This document shows, one piece after another, positions 53,649 through 62,600 of a stretch of DNA of 64,000 nt. Numbering within the stretch: the stretch's first letter is position 1; the number at the start of each line of letters is the position of its first letter. This stretch comes from Methylorubrum extorquens (GTDB lineage Bacteria; Pseudomonadota; Alphaproteobacteria; Rhizobiales; Beijerinckiaceae), in the NCBI RefSeq assembly GCF_024169925.1, contig NZ_JALJXF010000001.1, forward strand, positions 3,540,001 through 3,604,000, read 5' to 3'. Both the position numbers and the translations under genes were made by a program. The notes under the pieces were generated by a model. The model had not been told where the DNA came from and ran no database searches. It saw only the letters and a list, made by a program, of their open reading frames with translations.

Positions 53649-56600
53649 TCACTTCGTCGGCAGCGTCGGATCACCGAAGCGCTTGGCGAGGAAGAGGATG
53701 TCATCCTCGCTCTTCGCCTGCTCCACCAAGCTGCCCTTGGCCTCGTCGAAGAACCACGTGTCGTACTTCGACGGGTTGGAGGCCGGCCGGTCGGCACCGC
53801 GCAGGACGATGTTGCCGCCCTCGATGGAACGGATCACCTCATTGGCCAGCAGCGGCTTGTGAGCGATCGCCTCGATCGTGGCCGGGCGACCGGCAACCGA
53901 GGTCGGCGTGAGGGTGTTGGCCGCCGTCGCCGAGAAGGACGGCAGGGTCACCCCGGCATCGAACGACCAGATCGCCCGCTTCTTATGGAAGCCGATGACC
54001 TTGATGCCGCTGTCGCCTTCGCTGACCTGATCCGCGCCGGTCTGCGACCCCTGCGGAACCCCGTATTGCGGCGCCGCAGCGTTGAGCCCCGACGGGTTCG
54101 CAGCGGAAGCGCCGTAGGTCTGCCCGTAGGTCGCCAGCGACGTGGCACCCCATTTCCCGGCGACGGCGACGCCGTAGTGGAAGTTGAGGAACTGCGTTCC
54201 GACGCCGGCCGTGTTGATCACGCCGATGCTGTTGGGGAACATCAACGGCGTGAAGCTTCCCTGCAGCATCCCGAGGTTGGTGGGCAGCAGCACCGTGAAG
54301 GCATTCGGCCCGACCATCTGACCGTTGGCATCCACCGTCGGGACGAGCGTCGCCTTCGCCCCGAAGATCCGGTTGTTGCCCGCACCGCCCGAGATGATGT
54401 CCTCACCCGCCTTGATCGCGCCGGCATAGACACCGGAGGCCGGCTGCGCCGCGTCCGGAACGCCCAGGATGAAGCGGATGTCGAACAGCACGCTCTGCAG
54501 GTCGAGCCGGGCATCCCTCGGAGCTCCGATCCAACCGCGGTAGCCCGCAGTCAGATTCTGATGGCCGCCGAAGCCGAACGGGCTCCTCCAGGCGAGACCG
54601 CCGTAAAGCGGGTTGCGCCAGCTGACGACGCTCCCGGCCAGGGCGTCCCAGGCCGAGCGGTTCCAGGCGTCGAGATCCCCGTCGAGGCCGGTCGCGCCGG
54701 TGCCGAGCACGCGGGCTTCGACCTGGTTGCGATCCTCGGCGAGGGTCGCGGTCGTCACGCGCTGGCTCTGCGCCGCATTGGCGGCCGGCAACTGGATGAA
54801 GCCGGTATCGCCGATCAGCAGATCGTTGCCGCCGCCGCCCTCGATCCGGTCGTTCCCGCTCAGGAAGCTGTCGCCGCGCGAGGCGATGGACACGATCCAG
54901 TGGAGGGCCACCGACTTCAGATCGACCGGGTAATCCGCCGTCAGATGCTGCTGCATGGCGGAGAACCGCTCGGCGGCACGGGCCGCCACGGCCGCCTCGA
55001 CCTGGGCCGCTCCGGCCGCGGTCGCGGGATCGTGGATCGCGAGGCCGCGCGCCACTCCCGGCTGGAACATCACGAGGGTGTCGCCGACCACGAGGTCGTC
55101 GCCCGCGCCGCCATCGATGCTGTCGTTGCCGATCGACACCACGTGGTTGTTCCCCATGCCCTCTGGCAGGCCGTAGGCGAGGATCTGGTTCAGCGGCAGC
55201 TGCGCCATCGTCTCCAGCTTCACCGTCACCGCGGCCTGCGCGACCCGGCCCGTCATGGCGAGGTCGGTGATGACCGAGCGCATGTCGGAGAGCGCGTCGC
55301 TGAGCGCGAGGGCGGCATCGAGAGACAAGCTGCGCAGCGGCCCCGAGCCCTGCACGATGGTGCGGGCGGCATCGCCGACGATGACGTCGTCGCCCTCGCC
55401 ACCGGTGATGGTGTCGTTGCCGTAGGTGATCGTCCGGCTCGGGCCGCCCTGCAGGAGGTCGACACCGCGGCTGAGCGTGGCGAAGACACCGAGCAGATCG
55501 GAGACCGAGGCCGAGACCTTGTCGATCTGTCCGTTGAGCGCGGCGTAGGCCGTCACGTCGAGCGTGTAGGTCTCGCTGCTGTCGCCGTAGATCGTATCGT
55601 TGCCTGCGCCACCCTCGATGACGTCGTTGCCCGCCAGCACGTTGTTGGTGCCGTAGAGGCTCGGAACCAGCGAGGCGTAGACCGTGAGCTTCGCGCCGTC
55701 ACCGCGCCGGATCGGATCGGATCCGGCGATGTCGGAGACCACGCCCGCCATCGAGGGATACACCTCGATCCGCGGTGCCCCGGCGCCGAACGCGCCGGGC
55801 AGAAGGTTGAGGGCCGGCACCACGACCTCGCCGCCGAGCGGCAGAACGAGTCCGGTTTCCGCCGCGGCACCGATGAGCCGGATGGCGTTGACGATGGTCG
55901 GCTTGTCGGAGGCGATCTCCGACAGGTTCGAGGCGCGGTCGCCGTAGATCAGGTCGTCGCCGGCCCCGCCAAACAGGCTGTCGTTGCCGCGCTGACCGAA
56001 CAGCACGTCGTTGCCGTCGCCGCCCGCGATGATGTCGTCGTCGGCCCTGGCCAGCGAGACGGTCAGCGCGGAGGTCGCCCAGGCTCCCCCCGTGGCTGAG
56101 GTCAGGCGCGTGCCCGACCCATCACGGGCGCCCACCGCGAGGACGAGGTCGGCCTGCGCCAGCTTCTCGGCGAGGTCGGCGGTGCGTGCGGCGGCCGATT
56201 GCGCGTCGGTGGCGATGGCGGCCGTGACGGTGCCGATCTCCTCCAGCACCACGTCGCGGTGCCAGGTGCCGTCGCTGTTGAGGACCGCCGCGCCGTCCTT
56301 GGTGAAGGCGCGGACGATCCGGCCCTCGTCACCGAGGAGATAGTCGACATCGGTGCCGCCATCGATCCTGTCGCGGCCGAGGCCGCCCACGATCTCGTCG
56401 GACCCTTCCTCACCGTAGATGAGGTCGTCGCCCATCTGACCGAAGATCCGGTCATCGCCCGCGCCGCCGGCAATCGCGTCGTTGCCGCCGACGAAGTCGA
56501 TGAGATCGAAGCGCAGCACGTCGCGCATCACCGTGTCGGCGAAGGTGCCGGGATTGCGCTGCCACGTGACCGACTTCACGTCGTCCACGAGCACGTTGCG

Positions 56601-59600
56601 GGTGATGACGCCGTTGTCGCCGAGGATCACGTCCGCGCCGACGCCGCCGTTGATGAGGTCGTCGCCGTCGGCCCCGCCGAGCACGTTATGCCCGCCGGTG
56701 ATGTCGTCGTCGCCCTCGCCGCCGGAGAGCCAATCGTTGCCCTGCTGGCCGTAGAGGAAGTCGTCGCCCGCGCCGCCCTCGATCGTGTCGTTGCCGCCGC
56801 CATCGGTGATTGCGGTGAAGATCGAGACCGCGCGCTGGTTCACCGGCAGAGCCCGGTCGTACAGCATGTGGTCGCCGAACAGCACGTCGTGGCCACCGCC
56901 GCCCAGGATCACGTCGGCACCGGTACCGCCGGCAGCGTAATCGTTGCCCTCACCCGCCTCGAGGCGGTCGTCGCCGCCCGCGAGCGGATCCGTGGAGGCC
57001 ACACGCCGGATCACCGCGCGACCCGCGACCAGAGCGAGATCCGCCCGGCCGTTGTCGCCGAGGATCATGTCGGCACCCGTACCCGTCACGATGCGGTCCG
57101 CACCGATCCCGCCGAGGACGAGATTGTCGCCGTTACCCGCCACGATCTGGTCGTCGCCGCCCGCATTCGGGTCGATCGTTTCGAGCAGGACCATGATGCC
57201 GCCGGCGAAGCCGGCCCGGCCTTGGTCGCCGACGATGGTGTCGTTGCCGGTGCCGGTGGTGATCGCGTCACCGCCCAGACCGCCGAAGACGAGGTTGTCG
57301 CCGTTGCCCGCCCGGATCGTGTCGCCCGCGCCGTTGAGGGCATCGAGCGTCGTCACCGAGGCGATGACACCGAGTTCGAACCGAGCGTCACCGCTGTCGC
57401 CCAGCACGATGTCCGTGCCGGCCCCGGTGTCGATCGTGTCCGCGCCAACGCCGCCGAGGACCAAGTTGTCGCCCTCACCCGCCCGGATCGTGTCGTCGCC
57501 GCCCAGCGCGGTGTCGGTCGACACCGCCTGCGCGAGGCCGTCGGCGTCGCGACGCACGAGGCCGCTATCACCCAGGATCACGTCGCGACCCGAGTCGGTC
57601 TCGATCACGTCGGCATCCATGCCGCCGATGACGATGTTGGCTCCCTCACCCGCCTTGATCGCATCGCGACCGCCGATCCCGGCATCCAGGCTGCGCGCCT
57701 GGACGAGACGGCCGCCCGTGTAGAGCACCTCGCCGCTGTCGCCCAGGATGACGTCCGCGCCGATTTCGGTGGTGATCGTGTCGCCGCCGAAGCCCGCGAT
57801 GACGAGGTTGTCGCCCGCGCCCGCCTCGATCGTGTCATCGCCGCCGATGCCCGTGTCCAGGCTCTCGGCCCGCTCGACCAGACCCTTCGCGTCGAAGCGC
57901 ACCTGACCGGCATCGCCGAACACCGTGTCGCGGCCGGAGCCCGTCACGATCGTGTCGCCACCGGCGCCGCCGAGCACGACGTTCTCGCCCTCGCCTGCCC
58001 GGATCTCGTCCGCATCGCCCACACCCGCATTCGTCGTGCGGACGAAGACCGGAACGAAGGCCGAGAGCGTCACCGCGCCGTTGTCGCCGAGGATCACGTC
58101 CGAGCCCGAGCCCGTGCTGATCGTGTCGGAGCCGAAGCCGCCGAGCACCACCGAGCCGCCGTCGCCCACCACGATCACATCGCCGCCGCCGACCTCCGGC
58201 GCCGTCGAGGTGATCTCGACCGGACGCGCCTGCCCGTCGAAGTCGACCGTACCGTTGTCGCCGAGCACCACCGAGCGGCCGGTGCCGAGCGTCAGCCGGT
58301 CGGCACCCGAACCGCCGAGCACCACGCCGTTGCCGGCGCCGAGCGTGACGGTGTCGTCGCCGGACACGCCGACATCCGTGTTCTCGGCATGGACCGGAAG
58401 ACCGCCCACAAGCCGCACCAAGCCGGCATCACCGATGACGATGGCATCGCCGGACCCGCCGTCGACGAGGTCGCCGCCGGCGCCGCCGAGGACGAGCTTG
58501 CGGCCGTTGCCGAGCTTGATCGTGTCGGCCGCGCCGAGGACCGGCGTCAGCGTCTGGATCAGGATCGGCACGCCAGCCGCGTAATCGAGCTGGCCGCTGT
58601 CGCCGAGCACGGTCTTGGCGCCGTCGCCTGCCGTGATCGTGTCGGAGCCAAAGCCGCCGAGGAGGGTGTCGCTGCCGTCGCCGGCCGTGATCGTGTCGTT
58701 GCCGCCCAGACCCGTGTCGGTGGACAGGATCTGCGTGAGCAGACCGGCCGCGTCGTAGCTGACGCTGCCGAAGTCGCCGAGGATCACGTCGGCACCCTTG
58801 CCGGTGGTGATCGTGTCGGCATCCGCGCCGCCGAGGACGAGGTTGTCACCATCACCGAGCGACAGGATATCCTTGCCGCCGTCCGCCGGAGCGGTGGTGG
58901 CAAGGCTCACCCGCACGCCGCCGACGAAGACCGCCACACCGTTGTCGCCGAGCACGATGTCGTTGCCGCCCAGCGTCGTGACCTTGTCGGCGCCGAAGCC
59001 GCCGAGGACGAGGTTGTCGCCCGCGCCCGCCTCGATCGTGTCATCGCCGCCGATGGCCGTGTCCAGGCTCTCGGCCCGCTCGACCAGACCCTTCGCGTCG
59101 AAGCGCACCTGACCGGCATCGCCGAACACCGTGTCGCGGCCGGAGCCCGTCACGATCGTATCGCCACCGACGCCGCCGAGCACGACGTTGTCGCCCTCGC
59201 CCGACCGGATCTCGTCCGCATCGCCCACGCCCGCATTCGTCGTGCGGACGAAGACCGGAACGAAGGCCGAGAGCGTCACCGCGCCGTTGTCGCCGAGGAT
59301 CACGTCCGAGCCCGAGCCCGTGCTGATCGTGTCGGAGCCGAAGCCGCCGACCACCACCGAGCCGCCGTCGCCGACCACGATCACATCGCCGCCGCCGACC
59401 TCCGGCGCCATCGAGGTGATCTCGACCGGACGCGCCTGCCCGTCGAAGTCGACCGTACCGTTGTCGCCGAGCACCACCGAGCGGCCGGTGCCGAGCGTCA
59501 GCCGGTCGGCACCCGAGCCGCCGAGCACCACGCCGTTGCCGGCGCCGAGCGTGACGGTGTCGTCGCCGGACACGCCGACATCCGTGCTCTCGGCATGGAC

Positions 59601-62600
59601 CGGGCTGCCGTTGACCAGACGGACGAGCCCAGCATCGCCGATGACGATGGCATCGCCGGACCCGCCGTCGACGAGGTCGCCGCCGGCGCCGCCGAGGACG
59701 AGCTTGCGGCCGTTGCCGAGCTTGATCGTGTCGGCCGCGCCGAGGACCGGCGTCAGCGTCTGGATCAGGGTCGGCACGCCCGCCGTAAGGTCGAGCTGGC
59801 CGCTGTCGCCGAGCACGGTCTTGGCACCGTCGCCCGCCGTGATCGTGTCGGAGCCGAAGCCGCCGAGGAGGGTGTCGCTGCCGTCGCCGGCCGTGATCGT
59901 GTCGTTGCCGCCCAGACCCGTATCGGTGGACAGGATCTGCGTGAGCAGGCCGGCCGCGTCGTAGCTGACGCTGCCGAAATCGCCGAGGATCACGTCGGCA
60001 CCCTTGCCGGTGGTGATCGTGTCGGCATCCGCGCCGCCGAGGGCGAGGTTGTCGCCGTCGCCGAGCGACAGGATGTCCTTGCCGCCGTCCGCCGGAGCGG
60101 TGGTGGCAAGGCTCACCCGCACGCCGCCGACGAAGACCGCCACACCGTTGTCGCCGAGCACGATGTCGTTGCCGCCCAGCGTCGCGACCTTGTCGGCGCC
60201 GACGCCCGCGATGACGAGGTTGTCGCCCGCGCCCGCCTCGATCGTGTCATCGCCGCCGATGGCCGTGTCCAGGCTCTCGGCCCGCTCGACCAGACCCTTC
60301 GCGTCGAAGCGCACCTGACCGGCATCGCCGAACACCGTGTCGCGGCCGGAGCCCGTCACGATCGTATCGCCACCGACGCCGCCGAGCACGACGTTGTCGC
60401 CCTCGCCCGACCGGATCTCGTCCGCATCGCCCACGCCCGCATTCGTCGTGCGGACGAAGACCGGAACGAAGGCCGAGAGCGTCACCGCGCCGTTGTCGCC
60501 GAGGATCACGTCCGAGCCCGAGCCCGTGCTGATCGTGTCGGAGCCGAAGCCGCCGACCACCACCGAGCCGCCGTCGCCGACCACGATCACATCGCCGCCG
60601 CCGACCTCCGGCGCCATCGAGGTGATCTCGACCGGACGCGCCTGCCCGTCGAAGTCGACCGTACCGTTGTCGCCGAGCACCACCGAGCGGCCGGTGCCGA
60701 GCGTCAGCCGGTCGGCACCCGAGCCGCCGAGCACCACGCCGTTGCCGGCGCCGAGCGTGACGGTGTCGTCGCCGGACACGCCGACATCCGTGCTCTCGGC
60801 ATGGACCGGGCTGCCGTTGACCAGACGGACGAGCCCAGCATCGCCGATGACGATGGCATCGCCGGACCCGCCGTCGACGAGGTCGCCGCCGGCGCCGCCG
60901 AGGACGAGCTTGCGGCCGTTGCCGAGCTTGATCGTGTCGGCCGCGCCGAGGACCGGCGTCAGCGTCTGGATCAGGGTCGGCACGCCCGCCGTAAGGTCGA
61001 GCTGGCCGCTGTCGCCGAGCACGGTCTTGGCACCGTCGCCCGCCGTGATCGTGTCGGAGCCGAAGCCGCCGAGGAGGGTGTCGCTGCCGTCGCCGGCCGT
61101 GATCGTGTCGTTGCCGCCCAGACCCGTGTCGGTGGACAGGATCTGCGTGAGCAGGCCGGCCGCGTCGTAGCTGACGCTGCCGAAGTCGCCGAGGATCACG
61201 TCGGCACCCTTGCCGGTGGTGATCGTGTCGGCATCCGCGCCGCCGAGGGCGAGGTTATCGCCGTCGCCCGCCGCGATCGTATCGGTCCCGCCGATCTCCA
61301 CATCCGTCGTGCGGACGAGGACCCGCTTGCCGTCGGTGCGGAAGGTGGCAAGGCCATTGTCGCCCAGCACCACGTCGGCGCCTGAGCCGACGGTGATGCT
61401 GTCATTGCCGAAGCCGCCGAGGATGACGTTGTCGCCGTCGCCCGCCACGATGGTGTCGTCGTCGCCGCGGTTCGGATTGAGCGTGGCCACGCGCACGAGG
61501 CGTCCGCCGGTGAAGCTCGCCTCGCCGAAGTCGCCGAGGATGAGATCCGCACCGTTGCCGGTGGTGATCTCGTCACGGCCCGCGCCGCCGAAGACGATGT
61601 TGTCGCCGTCGCCACCGCGGATGACGTCGCCTGCGCCGCGGCGCTCATCGGTGGTGTAGACCTCGCGGACGAGGCCGTTCTCGAAGGTGACGACGCCCAT
61701 GTCGCCGAGCACGATATCGGCGCCCGAACCCGTGGTGATGTCGTCCGAGCCGACGGAGCCGATGACGACGTTGTCGCCGTCACCGCCGTTGATCAGGTCG
61801 CGGGCGCCGTCGTCCGGATTGGTCGAGGCGAACTCGACGCGAGCGCCCCCCTCGAACAGCGCGTAACCGTTGTCGCCGAGGATCACGTCGTTGCCGCCGA
61901 GCGCGGTGATCGTGTCCGTGCCCGTGCCGCCGATGACGACGTTGTCGCCGCCGCCGGCCTCGATGATGTCGTCGTCACCGAAGGTGGGGTCGAGGCTCTC
62001 GGCGCGCTTCAGGCGGCCCTGAGCATCGAAGGTGAGGCGACCGTCATCGCCCAGCACGATGTCGGCATCGGCATCGTCGCGGCCGGCATCGATCGTGTCG
62101 GCGCCCAGACCGCCGAGCACCACGTCGGCGCCCGCGCCCGATTTGAGGACGTCGCGCGTTCCGCCATCGCGGCTGCTCTGGACGACGGCCCGGATGCCAC
62201 CCTCGAAGCGGACGAGGCCGTTGTCGCCCAGCACGATGTCGCCGCCGGTGCCGGTCACGACCGTGTCGCTGCCCGAACCGCCGAGCACGATGTTCTCGCC
62301 GTCGCCGGCTTCGATCCGGTCGTTGCCGGCATCGGTGGTGTCGGCCGATGCGAACTCGACGCGCACGCCGGCCTCGAACACCGCGTAGCCATGGTCGCCG
62401 ATGACGACGTCGTTGCCGCCCAGCGCCGTAACGACATCGTTGCCCGCGCCGCCGATGACGAGGTTGTCGCCGCCGCCCACCTTGATCTCGTCGTCGTCGC
62501 CGAAGCCGACATCGAGGGTCTCGGCCCGCTTCACACGGCCCTGCGCATCGAAGGTGATCTGACCGTCGTCGCCGAAGACGATATCGGCATCGGCGTCGGC

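Noticed and set aside
56199..61385. A very long open frame on the plus strand opposite the giant gene (1,728 codons)
   Set aside because: It is antisense to the RTX-like coding sequence, its protein is a low-complexity Asp/Val/Ala/Arg/His repeat that mirrors the sense repeat, and its length follows from the strong codon periodicity of the repeats. It has no independent domain or start signal.
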